64,000 nucleotides of DNA from the NCBI GenBank assembly GCA_944326305.1, contig CALVDL010000003.1, positions 99,175 through 163,174 on the forward strand. The letters are read 5' to 3'. The translations under genes and the position numbers were made by a program. How positions within the stretch are numbered: the first letter of the stretch is position 1; every line of letters begins with the position of its first letter. Positions 51,389-59,282 of this stretch are shown here, in pieces. Under the pieces are notes generated by a model. The model was not told the origin of the DNA and did not search any database. It was given only the letters and a program-made list of their open reading frames with translations. Source of the DNA: an uncultured Bacteroidales bacterium (GTDB lineage: Bacteria > Bacteroidota > Bacteroidia > Bacteroidales > UBA932).

Positions 51389-51880
51389 ATGACAAAAGAG
51401 GACATAAAAAAATACCTGACATGGAAGTGGGGTGCAATAGCGGCACTCTGCATAATATTCCTTGCTGTACTGCTCATAAGGATATTTTCCCCGGACGATG
51501 AGGCCGCGGCTTCCGGGGCGGAGCCGTCCGGGCCGCAGGAGGTCCTGTCCGGATTCTATTCTGCCCTGGTGTCTGGGAAGACTGCCGAGGCGGAGTCCTG
51601 GTGTGACACCATCGCCCCCGTAATGGAATATGTCGGGAACTTCACCGGCAGGACGCAGACCCTGTTCAGTGAGGCCGGGGACGCCCTTGCCATTGTACCG
51701 GACATGATAAGGGTGAGGGTTACGGGGACGAAGAAGTCCCGGGACGGCATGGAGGTTGCCTTCAGCCTCTGCCTTGAGTCGGCCGGCAAAGGGGATGGGG
51801 AGCCTGAGGAGAAGGAGATGTCAGCCACGATGAGGCAGGAGGGGGGACAGTGGAAGATTACGGACATAACTGCAGAGTAG
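51389..51880 (+). CDS. Membrane-anchored NTF2-like/DUF4878-type protein
   Basis: 163 residues. One N-terminal transmembrane helix (WGAIAALCIIFLAVLLIRIF, about 12-31) is followed by a linker and a single periplasmic domain resembling the small cone-shaped DUF4878/NTF2 fold (GPQEVLSGFYSALVSGKTAEAESWC, then MRQEGGQWKITDIT). A role is not assignable. The 3' end overlaps the yraN-type gene by 31 bp in another frame, suggesting co-translation. Confidence 0.65.
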   Translation: MTKEDIKKYLTWKWGAIAALCIIFLAVLLIRIFSPDDEAAASGAEPSGPQEVLSGFYSALVSGKTAEAESWCDTIAPVMEYVGNFTGRTQTLFSEAGDALAIVPDMIRVRVTGTKKSRDGMEVAFSLCLESAGKGDGEPEEKEMSATMRQEGGQWKITDITAE

Positions 51881-52233
51881 GACGGGAAGGCGAGGACTTG
51901 TCATGCCGCTACCTTATCGGGAGGGGGCATGTGATCATCGACCGTAACTGGAGGGCCGGACATCTGGAGATTGACATAGTGAGCATGGCCTCCGATGGTA
52001 TTCATTTTGTTGAGGTCAAGAGCCGCACGGTCCCTTTCGAGGCGCAGCCCCAGGAAAGCGTCACCCGCAGCAAGCAGAGAAAGCTGTATGCCGCCGCCCG
52101 CAGGTACCTTGCATGCAGGGATGGCATGCTGGCCGGGGAAATGGAATGCCATTTTGACATCATTTCCGTGATATTCCGCAGGGGCCGGGCCGACATAAGG
52201 CTTTTCCCGGACGCTTTCATCCCGGGGATATGA
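51850..52233 (+). CDS. YraN/UPF0102-family endonuclease-like protein
   Basis: 127 residues. The fold-family signature is clear: GREGEDLSCRYLIGRGHVIIDRNWRAGHLEIDIVSMASDGIHFVEVKSRT, with the restriction-endonuclease-like D...EVK catalytic set. Length is usual for the family, whose cellular role is not settled. It starts inside the previous gene; no later in-frame start would keep the conserved GxxGE segment, so the 31-bp overlap looks real. Confidence 0.85.
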   Translation: MEDYGHNCRVGREGEDLSCRYLIGRGHVIIDRNWRAGHLEIDIVSMASDGIHFVEVKSRTVPFEAQPQESVTRSKQRKLYAAARRYLACRDGMLAGEMECHFDIISVIFRRGRADIRLFPDAFIPGI

Positions 52234-52298
52234 AACGGCGGGGGCAGTGCGGGAAAGCGGAGCCGGACAGGAGGCACCAGTATGGCGGATTCCGGTAT

Positions 52299-52364
52299 TT
52301 AAGGTTGGAATATTTATTTTTAGGATAATATTATTGAATATAAATTCGTCTTTCTGACGTCAAA
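52299..52364. other. AT-rich upstream element B
   Basis: Shares TTAAGGT, GAATATT, ATAAT, AATTC and CTGACGT, in that order, with the element at 51286. It ends 11 bp before the mannose-1-phosphate guanylyltransferase start and contains TGACGTCA, a perfect octamer palindrome. It could be an unrecognised promoter or operator type. Confidence 0.3.
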
Positions 52365-52375
52365 ACCATCAAGAC

Positions 52376-53470
52376 ATGGACAATAACCGATATTGTGTAA
52401 TAATGGCAGGAGGGAACGGCTCCCGTCTGTGGCCTGCCAGCACTACCGCATGCCCGAAACAGTTCATGGATATAGCCGATACGGGCAGGACATCCCTCAG
52501 GAATACATACGACAGGTTCCTTTCCGTCATCCCGCAGGACAATATCATAGTGGTCACGGTCCAGAAATACAGGGACCTGGTCATGAGGGACATCCCGGAG
52601 CTGAAACGGGAGAACCTGCTCCTCGAGCCTTACGCCCGTGATACGGGCCCGTGTATCGCGTATGCGGCATATACACTGTTCAGGAGGAACCCTGAGGCTA
52701 CGATGGTGGTGACACCTGCAGACCATCTCATCTTCGATGAGGACAAGTTCCGGGAAGCCATTGACAAGGCGGTGGAGTTCGTTTCGGAAAACGATGTGCT
52801 GATGACCCTCGGGATCACCCCCACAAGGCCGGATCCGAACTTCGGGTACATCCAGGTGACAGGGGGCAACGCCGCGCTGCAGAAGGCCGGGGCCATCAAG
52901 GTCAAGACATTCACGGAAAAGCCGGATGTATCCCTCGCGAAGGTGTTCATAGACAGCGGGGAGTTCTTCTGGAATTCGGGAATCTTCGTATGGACGGCTG
53001 GGACTATAATAAAGGAGATGGAAAAGCACATGCCCGAGGTGACCAGGGTATTCGGCGGATGGGAGCACGCCATCGGCACTGCCATGGAGGATGATTTCAT
53101 CGGCAGGGCCTATACGGACTGCATAAAGATATCCATCGATTACGGCGTGATGGAGAAGACGGACAAGGCGTGGCTCTATCCTGCCGGGTTCGGCTGGTCG
53201 GATGTGGGGACATGGGAGTCCCTGTACACCTGTATCGGGGAGAAGGACCGGAACGGGAACATATACAATACGGCAAAGATCCTCACCGAGGACAGCCGCG
53301 ATGTCGTCGTGTATTCCGATACGTATGACAAGCTGGTGGCGGTGAAGGGGCTTGAAAACTATGTTGTCATAGATACGGGACGGGCCCTGCTCATCTGTCC
53401 GAAGGACGACAGGAAGCTGAAGGAGTTTACGGCGAGGCTGTCTATGCCGGGGTTTGAAAATTACAGATAA
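52376..53470 (+). CDS. Mannose-1-phosphate guanylyltransferase
   Basis: 364 residues. Nucleotidyltransferase start VIMAGGNGSRLWPASTTACPKQFM, then TPADHLIF, FTEKPD, WNSGIFVW and DYGVMEKT, all matching GDP-mannose pyrophosphorylases of the ManC N-domain type. There is no fused phosphomannose isomerase domain. It makes GDP-mannose from mannose-1-phosphate and GTP for glycan and LPS synthesis. It starts 142 bp after the yraN gene. Confidence 0.92.
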   Translation: MDNNRYCVIMAGGNGSRLWPASTTACPKQFMDIADTGRTSLRNTYDRFLSVIPQDNIIVVTVQKYRDLVMRDIPELKRENLLLEPYARDTGPCIAYAAYTLFRRNPEATMVVTPADHLIFDEDKFREAIDKAVEFVSENDVLMTLGITPTRPDPNFGYIQVTGGNAALQKAGAIKVKTFTEKPDVSLAKVFIDSGEFFWNSGIFVWTAGTIIKEMEKHMPEVTRVFGGWEHAIGTAMEDDFIGRAYTDCIKISIDYGVMEKTDKAWLYPAGFGWSDVGTWESLYTCIGEKDRNGNIYNTAKILTEDSRDVVVYSDTYDKLVAVKGLENYVVIDTGRALLICPKDDRKLKEFTARLSMPGFENYR

Positions 53471-53494
53471 CAGGTTTCTAAAACAAATCATATC

Positions 53495-53953
53495 ATGGAA
53501 CTCGAGAAACAGATACAGGCGGACATCATGGCCGCTATGAAAGCGCATGAGACCGTGCGTCTTGCTGCGCTTAGGGGGATCAAGGCTGCAATATTGCTTG
53601 CAAAGACGTCCGAGGGCGGCAGCGGGGAAATTACCGATGCCGAGATTGTTAAGATTATCCAAAAGCTTGTTAAACAGCGTAAGGAAAGTGCGGAGATATA
53701 TTCCGGACAGAACCGTCCGGAGCTTGCCGAGAACGAGCTTGCCGAGGCTGCGGCAATGGAGGTCTATCTCCCGAAGCAGCTCAGTGAGAGCGAGGTGAGG
53801 GAAATCCTCAAAGGCATAATTGCCGAGACCGGAGCCTCCGGCCCTTCAGATATGGGCAAGGTCATGGGTACGGCTACCAAGAGACTTGCCGGACAGGCTG
53901 ACGGCAAGATGATCAGCACTTTGGTAAAGGCCCTCCTGTCAGAAAACAAATAA
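53495..53953 (+). CDS. GatB/YqeY-domain protein
   Basis: 152 residues, all of one YqeY domain: EKQIQADIMAAMKAHETVRLAALRGIKAAI at the N terminus, then KQRKESAEIYSGQNRPELAENELAE and PKQLSESEVREIL. The fold matches the tail domain of GatB, which binds tRNA in Glu/Asp-tRNA amidotransferase. Stand-alone copies are common and of unknown function. It lies between the guanylyltransferase and the DeoR regulator with short spacings (24 and 12 bp). Confidence 0.85.
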   Translation: MELEKQIQADIMAAMKAHETVRLAALRGIKAAILLAKTSEGGSGEITDAEIVKIIQKLVKQRKESAEIYSGQNRPELAENELAEAAAMEVYLPKQLSESEVREILKGIIAETGASGPSDMGKVMGTATKRLAGQADGKMISTLVKALLSENK

Positions 53954-53965
53954 CACGGACACGAT

Positions 53966-54733
53966 ATGATAAGTATTGCCGAACGCCACAAGTTTATAAA
54001 GGAGCAGCTTGCAAAGAACGGTTTTGTAAGGGTGCAGGACCTTGCCGACCAGCTTGGTGTGACCGGGGCGACGATCCGGAAGGACCTGCGCATCCTGGAA
54101 AGCCAGAATGTCCTGTACAGGACCCACGGCAGCGCCTCTCCTGTCAAGCCGCACGTGATGGATATAAGCATCACGGAAAAGCAGACCCAGAACATCGCCC
54201 TGAAAAAGATGATTGCAGATGCAGCACAGAGGACCATTACTCCGGATGATGCGATAATTCTCGCCTCGGGCTCCACGGTCACCTCTTTCGCCGAGATCCT
54301 GCATCCGATAGGGAACATCAATGTGGTCACACCTTCATTGGGCATTGCCGTCCTGCTGAACGAAAAGGAGAACATAAAGGTGCTGGTCCTCGGCGGAGAG
54401 ATGTACAAGAACTCCCTTTCTGTCCGTGGCTCATATGCCGAGATGGGGCTGGCCAACGTCAGCTGCTCCAAGCTGTTCATCGGATGTGACGGGATCGACT
54501 TCGAGTCTGGCATCACATGCGCCACCGTAGAGGAGGCAAGGCTTACCAATGCCATGATGAAAGTGGCGTCAAAGACAGTGGTCCTTGCCGATTCCTCCAA
54601 GTTCGGAAGGCGCGGATTCGGCAGGATAGGCAATATCGAGGATATAGACATCATCATCACCGACTCCGGCATTCCTTCCACTATGAAAGAGCAGATGGAA
54701 GAGGCCGGAGTGCAGATAATCATTGCGGGATAG
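53966..54733 (+). CDS. DeoR/GlpR-family transcriptional regulator
   Basis: 255 residues. N-terminal winged HTH (RVQDLADQLGVTGATIRKDLRILESQNVLYRTHGSA), then a DeoR C-terminal sensor domain with ILASGSTVTSFAEIL, LVLGGEMYKNSLSV, SKLFIGCDGIDFESGIT and VLADSSKFGRRGF. These regulators usually repress sugar or sugar-phosphate genes and sense phosphorylated sugars. Its targets are not known; the convergent GH92 gene is a possibility by position only. Confidence 0.9.
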   Translation: MISIAERHKFIKEQLAKNGFVRVQDLADQLGVTGATIRKDLRILESQNVLYRTHGSASPVKPHVMDISITEKQTQNIALKKMIADAAQRTITPDDAIILASGSTVTSFAEILHPIGNINVVTPSLGIAVLLNEKENIKVLVLGGEMYKNSLSVRGSYAEMGLANVSCSKLFIGCDGIDFESGITCATVEEARLTNAMMKVASKTVVLADSSKFGRRGFGRIGNIEDIDIIITDSGIPSTMKEQMEEAGVQIIIAG

Positions 54734-54764
54734 GATGTAAATCGATGTCCGTCTTGTCCCCGGT

Positions 54765-54787
54765 AAGGCATCCATGCCTTTTGTCTA
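54765..54787. terminator. Short terminator between the DeoR and GH92 genes
   Basis: AAGGCA-TCCA-TGCCTT hairpin followed by TTGTCTA in the plus direction, in the 51-bp convergent spacer (the tail runs into the end of the GH92 gene). Confidence 0.5.
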
Positions 54788-57700
54788 TTCCACTCCCCAG
54801 TCTGTGGCAGGCTCGGGGCCCATCTCCAGGACAAGTTCCCCTCCCTTCAGGAGTTCCGAGGCCGGGAACTTGAATGATTCAAGAGGTTTCCCGTTGAGGA
54901 CTGCGCTCTGGACGTAGATGTTGTTGCGGGATGCGTTCCGGGCCCTGATGGTGAATTTCTGTCCGCGCCCGTACCTTCCTCCGAGGTCGATTACCGCCTC
55001 TTCGAACAGCGGGCTGGCGATTTCGTAGACAGGTGTGGTGCTGCATCCCCCGTCAGTCTGGAACAGGCCGAGAGAAGCCATGACCGCCCATGCGCTCATC
55101 TGCCCCTGGTCTTCGTCGCCGAGATAGGCGTTGGCTGTCCCGCAGCCGTAGTAGCGCTCCAGGATGGAACGGCTCCATCTCTGGGTATGCCACGGGTATC
55201 CGGCCCAGTTGAAGAGGAAGGCGAAGTGCATGGACTGCTGGTTGCCCTGGACTATAGGGTGGTCCCAGTACTGGTCGTTAGGGGCGTTGTAGCGGAATGC
55301 CTCGTCTTGGTTGAAGCCCCACAGGAGCCTGTCGGTGAATCTCTTGTTGCCGATTTTTTCCACCAGAGCGGGGACATCCTGCGGAACGAAGAAGGTGAGC
55401 TGCCATGCGTTGCCCTCGACATAGTGCCGGTTGGCCCCGCTGCGGAACGGGTCGAAGTCCGGGAGCCACTGGCCCTTGCTGTCCTTCATCTGGCAGTAGC
55501 CGTCCTCGCTGATCACGTTCTGCCACCAGTAGCCGCGGTCGTTGAACACCCTGTACAGGCTGTCCTGGCCGAGGGATTTCGCCAGCTGTCCTACGGTCCA
55601 GTCATCGAAGGAGTATTCCATCGTGTTGGAGAAGCGGCCTTTGTCATAAGGGACGTAGCCGTACTGCATGTACGCTTCCAGGTCGCGGTTCCCTGCAAAA
55701 CCTGTGAACACTTTCTGTGCGGGTGTTGTCTGCATCTTCACAGCGGCCTCCAGGGCTTTCTTTCCGTCGAAGTCGCGGATGCCCATCTGCCATGCGCCCA
55801 CTATCTGCGGAATCTCGTGCTCTCCGACCATCACGGGAATGTAGTTGAGCCCTGCAGGGCCTTTCGCCAGCCATCCGTAGGCGTCGTACAGGGCCAGCTG
55901 GGAGCGGACCCATCTGCCGGACCATTCAGGGGTGACCAGGTTCCAGAACTGGTTGAGGTTCCAGAATGTGTTCCAGAAGGCGTCGCAGCCGAGCATCACA
56001 TCGTTCTGCGGATCTGCCACGCGGTGGACTCTGCCGTCGGTGCCGCGCCATTGGCCATTGACGTCACTCCAGATGTTGCGGCTGCAGACGGACCGGTACA
56101 TATTGTTGTAGAAACGCACTTTCTCCAGGCGGTCGGAAGTCTTGATTGCCAGACGGCTGAATATGCTGTTCCATGTGTCTTTCTGGTGCTGCACCACGGC
56201 CCCGAAGTCCCACCCGAAAGGTTCCGTGACTTCTTTGAGCAGGTTCTCGGATGCGTTCTCCACGCTCACCAGCGAGATGCCGGAGCGCACCTGCACAACA
56301 GGACACTCCGCAGGGTCGAATGTTGCGAAAAGCCCCGCCTCGCTGCACGGCCCGTTTTCCAGTCCGGCTGTGTCCAGGTTGACGGTGCCGTCGCACCAGC
56401 TCCCCAGACTTTTCATAGGGCGGTCGAATTCTATCACGAAATTCAGGAGGTAGTCCTGGTCGGCATCGTTGCTCCACACTCCCGGCGAGAGCTGGTGTAC
56501 ATACCCCTCGATACGGCGGTCGCCCGTTTTCTTTACCTTAACCTCCCTGATCTGTATCCCGTATTCTGTCTGCGGGTGCAGCTCGATGAGGATGCGCCCC
56601 TCTCCTCGGTCGGCAGGGAAAGTGAATCTCTCGAATCCGCAGCGGGTGGTGGCGGTGACCTCTGCCTTGATGCCGTAGTCCGTGAGGTCGGCGGCATAGT
56701 AGCCTATCCCTGCCAGCTCGGTGCGTTTATTTATGCGGGAGCGGTATCCCTCGTCCGGTTTCTGCTCGTCACCCACCCGGGTCTCCAGCTTTCCGTTTAC
56801 CGCCATGATGCCCAGGCCTCCCAGGGTCCATTCATGGATGTGGCTGAAACATCCTATGTTCTCGAAAGACGGCTGGTAGCCTGCCTGCCAGCCCGCGTTC
56901 TGGTTGTCAGGGCTCATTTTCACCATGCTGAACGGCATCCAGGGGCCAGGCGCTATCATCCACCGCGAATGCGCCGTGCCGATCCTCGTGTCCACATAGT
57001 CCGCCAGGGTCCCGGTGCGCTCCGGAGTGCGGACTACATTGCCGGAAGCTATTTCCCTGCCGTCGCACAGGACGGAATAGCGGCTTTCCCTCTCCTTTTT
57101 CACGGCCGGCATAGGGACCTCGAACTGGTACCGCCCTTTCTCCACTTCGGATGAGAAGATCTCTTTCCCGTCCAGCTCCACGCTCAGTACCGGTTCCCCT
57201 GAAAGATGCTCCACGTCCACGATAAGAGGCTGGACATTCTTTTTCCCGGCCGGGATTTCGTAGTCTGCGGCCGCTATGTCCCGGATGAACACTTTTTCCG
57301 GTCTGCCGACGGCTGCGGGCGCATCCCCTTCCAGTGCTATCCGGTCAAACAGTATCCACGACCCCTCCAGCACGGAGATGCAGATCCGGTTGCCGCCTTT
57401 TTTCAGCACTCCTGGCTCCAGAGGGACCCTTATGCTGTAAGGGGTGGCCATGCTGTAGTCCCCTGTCAGGGACAATGTGTCCGTCACTGGCTCCGTCAGC
57501 CCCGGCTTCTTCTGCAAAGCCATGTCTGCTCCCGGCGCGGAAAGCTGGAATCCGGCATCCTGCGTATTAACCTCCACTTTCACCAGCGGGAGGAACCTCT
57601 TTGAGAAATCCGCGAGGTCTATGACCAGCGTATATCCTTCTGCAGCAGGTTCTTCCTCCAGGCCGAAAAGTATGTTCACCTGGTGGGTGCGCCATCCTGC

Positions 57701-57967
57701 AGTAGACCATGTCCCGCCCCATGTGTCGGCAGGTCCAGGAAGTGTGTACGGGAAGTCTCTGTCCGGAGAGGACCAGCCTACGAGGAAGAATTTGTCCTCG
57801 TATCCAAAGTCATTGGCAATGAAGTCCCTGAACCCGGCGGGGGCGAGCGCGAACCCGTCGGCTCTCCTGTCCGCCTCTCCGATGTTCCATACGGTATGGC
57901 CATTTGCCGCTGCGGCACAGCATGTTGCAGCCATGCATACGGCGGCAGCTAAAAAACGTTTCAGCAT
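54785..57967 (-). CDS. GH92 family alpha-mannosidase with N-terminal PL4-like sandwich domain
   Basis: 1,060 residues with a signal peptide (about 1-21). An N-terminal beta-sandwich (about 25-215; VWNIGEADRRADGF ... FLPLVKVEVNTQDAGFQLSAPG) resembles the third domain of rhamnogalacturonan lyases. GH92 then begins with YVDTRIGTAHSRWMIAPGPWMPFSMVKMSPDNQNAGWQAGY and SHIHEWTLGG. The catalytic (alpha/alpha)6 barrel includes DAFWNTFWNLNQFWNLVTPEW, YVEGNAWQLTFFVPQD and YLGDEDQGQMSAWAVMASLGLFQ. GH92 enzymes are Ca2+-dependent exo-alpha-mannosidases active on N-glycans or yeast mannan. It is about 250-300 residues longer than simple GH92s because of the extra domain. It is transcribed alone. Confidence 0.9.
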   Translation of the reverse strand: MLKRFLAAAVCMAATCCAAAANGHTVWNIGEADRRADGFALAPAGFRDFIANDFGYEDKFFLVGWSSPDRDFPYTLPGPADTWGGTWSTAGWRTHQVNILFGLEEEPAAEGYTLVIDLADFSKRFLPLVKVEVNTQDAGFQLSAPGADMALQKKPGLTEPVTDTLSLTGDYSMATPYSIRVPLEPGVLKKGGNRICISVLEGSWILFDRIALEGDAPAAVGRPEKVFIRDIAAADYEIPAGKKNVQPLIVDVEHLSGEPVLSVELDGKEIFSSEVEKGRYQFEVPMPAVKKERESRYSVLCDGREIASGNVVRTPERTGTLADYVDTRIGTAHSRWMIAPGPWMPFSMVKMSPDNQNAGWQAGYQPSFENIGCFSHIHEWTLGGLGIMAVNGKLETRVGDEQKPDEGYRSRINKRTELAGIGYYAADLTDYGIKAEVTATTRCGFERFTFPADRGEGRILIELHPQTEYGIQIREVKVKKTGDRRIEGYVHQLSPGVWSNDADQDYLLNFVIEFDRPMKSLGSWCDGTVNLDTAGLENGPCSEAGLFATFDPAECPVVQVRSGISLVSVENASENLLKEVTEPFGWDFGAVVQHQKDTWNSIFSRLAIKTSDRLEKVRFYNNMYRSVCSRNIWSDVNGQWRGTDGRVHRVADPQNDVMLGCDAFWNTFWNLNQFWNLVTPEWSGRWVRSQLALYDAYGWLAKGPAGLNYIPVMVGEHEIPQIVGAWQMGIRDFDGKKALEAAVKMQTTPAQKVFTGFAGNRDLEAYMQYGYVPYDKGRFSNTMEYSFDDWTVGQLAKSLGQDSLYRVFNDRGYWWQNVISEDGYCQMKDSKGQWLPDFDPFRSGANRHYVEGNAWQLTFFVPQDVPALVEKIGNKRFTDRLLWGFNQDEAFRYNAPNDQYWDHPIVQGNQQSMHFAFLFNWAGYPWHTQRWSRSILERYYGCGTANAYLGDEDQGQMSAWAVMASLGLFQTDGGCSTTPVYEIASPLFEEAVIDLGGRYGRGQKFTIRARNASRNNIYVQSAVLNGKPLESFKFPASELLKGGELVLEMGPEPATDWGVE

Positions 57968-58040
57968 AATGAATAAAATGTCAATTGATTGGAATCAGAA
58001 GCTGTTTAGATTTTAAACGGCTTCCCAGTGTCATCAGGTA

Positions 58041-58072
58041 CAAATATCAGAGAATATTCAGACATATCCAAA
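58041..58072 (-). promoter_or_regulatory. GH92 gene promoter
   Basis: The minus strand shows TTTG (58069-58072), a 20-nt spacer, then GATATTTG (58041-58048), one base from the TAnnTTTG consensus. The leader to the ATG at 57967 is about 70 nt. Confidence 0.55.
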
Positions 58073-58246
58073 TTATTTATGGCAGCCCGTGCTCCCGGCA
58101 AGATTCCCCGACTGACGCCCGGGACGACAGACGGGACGGTTTTTCCGGTTTCGGCCGGTGTCTCCGGAAATGACAGAGGGTTATTCGGGACGGGGTATGT
58201 AAGGACTGTCATAACAGCGCCGAATCCCGGCGGGTGCGAATAAGAA

Positions 58247-58276
58247 GAGGATGGGTCAATAATCTGGCCCATCCTC
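58247..58276 (-). terminator. Terminator of the 58304 lipoprotein gene
   Basis: GAGGATGGG (58247-58255) and CCCATCCTC (58268-58276) form a 9-bp perfect stem. The minus-strand tail TTCTTATT is T-rich. Confidence 0.75.
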
Positions 58277-58303
58277 CGGTGTTGTAAGAAGCAGATAACA
58301 ATG

Positions 58304-58924
58304 TTATTTCTTGGTGAGGTTGAAGTCGATATCCATCGCTTCGAATTTGTCAAATTTATCTCCTGCTACTGTTACCTCTGCCGCAGTCAGACTGAATACA
58401 AGATTTTTTGACTCTACTGTGTATTCTCCTGTTCCTTTTGCATTAATAGTAACTTCTACATTAAGGGCATTCTCTCCTTCCCCTGCAGTAATTTTCAATA
58501 CTTCTGGTGCGAGTTCAAGAGAAATACCAGCCTTGTCTTCGTTTACAGTAGCGGTATAAGGTATCTTATAGTCAACCTGTCCTACAAGGTTTACGATAGC
58601 ATCGGCATTACCTTCACCGACAATTGCCGCTACAAGGTCGCGGATAGGGAAGTCAGTGAATTCGATATCAGTAGCTGTCACTTTAGCTGCCTTTATTTCA
58701 GTGCCTGTCTGGCTACCTTCTTCGGTTCCGTTATCTTCAGATGGAGCTACTACAGGGATGGACATCGTACCTGTATAGTCCCCGATTACGGCAGTAGCGT
58801 CAACGTCTGTAGAACCATCTGTCCCGTTGTCATTCCCATTGTCCTTGTCGCATGATACGAATACGCTGCCGGCAGCAACGAACAGGGCGGCTGCAGCCCA
58901 ATTTTTCAATACTGAAATTTTCAT
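58304..58924 (-). CDS. Small secreted lipoprotein of unknown function
   Basis: 206 residues. Lipoprotein signal with Cys25 (VFVSCDKDNG), then a low-complexity Asp/Asn/Gly linker (about 26-40). A single domain follows, rich in alternating hydrophobic residues (AVIGDYTGTMSIPVV, then NVEVTINAKGTGEYTVESKNLVFSL), which looks like a lipocalin/calycin-type beta-barrel. DUF4840-like families come to mind but I am not sure. It is AT-richer than its neighbours. It has its own promoter and terminator. Confidence 0.7.
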   Translation of the reverse strand: MKISVLKNWAAAALFVAAGSVFVSCDKDNGNDNGTDGSTDVDATAVIGDYTGTMSIPVVAPSEDNGTEEGSQTGTEIKAAKVTATDIEFTDFPIRDLVAAIVGEGNADAIVNLVGQVDYKIPYTATVNEDKAGISLELAPEVLKITAGEGENALNVEVTINAKGTGEYTVESKNLVFSLTAAEVTVAGDKFDKFEAMDIDFNLTKK

Positions 58925-58965
58925 TTTTTTAAGGTTTTAAATAATACTTAAATTGTCTTTGTCGT

Positions 58966-58973
58966 CAAAAATA
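58966..58973 (-). promoter_or_regulatory. -7 box of the 58304 lipoprotein gene
   Basis: The minus strand reads TATTTTTG (TAnnTTTG), 41 bp before the ATG, with TTG about 23 bp further upstream. Confidence 0.55.
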
Positions 58974-59069
58974 AAACTTCTTCATTCGACATTTCACAAT
59001 TTATTAAACCCTGCAGCCGGGAAATATTGCACTGGAAAATTTCATTTTTTTTTTGAAAAAAAACGCCTC

Positions 59070-59282
59070 TCACATGTCTGAGATGGTGTAATCCCCTGCA
59101 TTCTCTGTAATTACCTTCTGGAGTTCCGCCGTGGAAATTTCTTTCCCTCCGGTGAATTCCACCTCCGCTACAGGAGGGTCGAGGGTTACGGTAGCGCTGA
59201 CTCCTTCGATGCTGTTCAGGGCTTTTTCTACATGCATGCGGCAATGTCCGCACATCATGCCTTCTACTTTGTACTTTTTCAT
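59070..59282 (-). other. CopZ-like C-terminal segment of copA with possible internal start
   Basis: From an in-frame ATG at 59282 the last 70 codons give a complete CopZ-sized protein ([26 protein letters not shown] onward). Two earlier methionines lie within 20 codons upstream. Internal initiation could yield a free copper chaperone; there is no direct evidence. Confidence 0.4.

Larger units (their letters stand above)
57968..58303. other. 336-bp intergenic region before the GH92 gene
   Basis: Holds the GH92 promoter (58041-58072) and a terminator for the upstream lipoprotein (58247-58276). Between them is GC-rich sequence without a convincing gene. A 115-codon minus-strand frame crossing the region has no family resemblance. 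Confidence 0.6.

Noticed and set aside
52331..53662. A long minus-strand frame over the guanylyltransferase gene
   Set aside because: Antisense shadow of a clear enzyme; product composition is not protein-like.
55187..57154. A 655-codon open frame opposite the GH92 gene
   Set aside because: Wholly antisense to conserved GH92 coding sequence; the translation is rich in Val, Arg, His and Gly without domains.
58006..58353. A 115-codon minus-strand frame across the GH92 upstream spacer
   Set aside because: Overlaps a terminator, a promoter and the end of the lipoprotein gene, and no family resemblance was seen.
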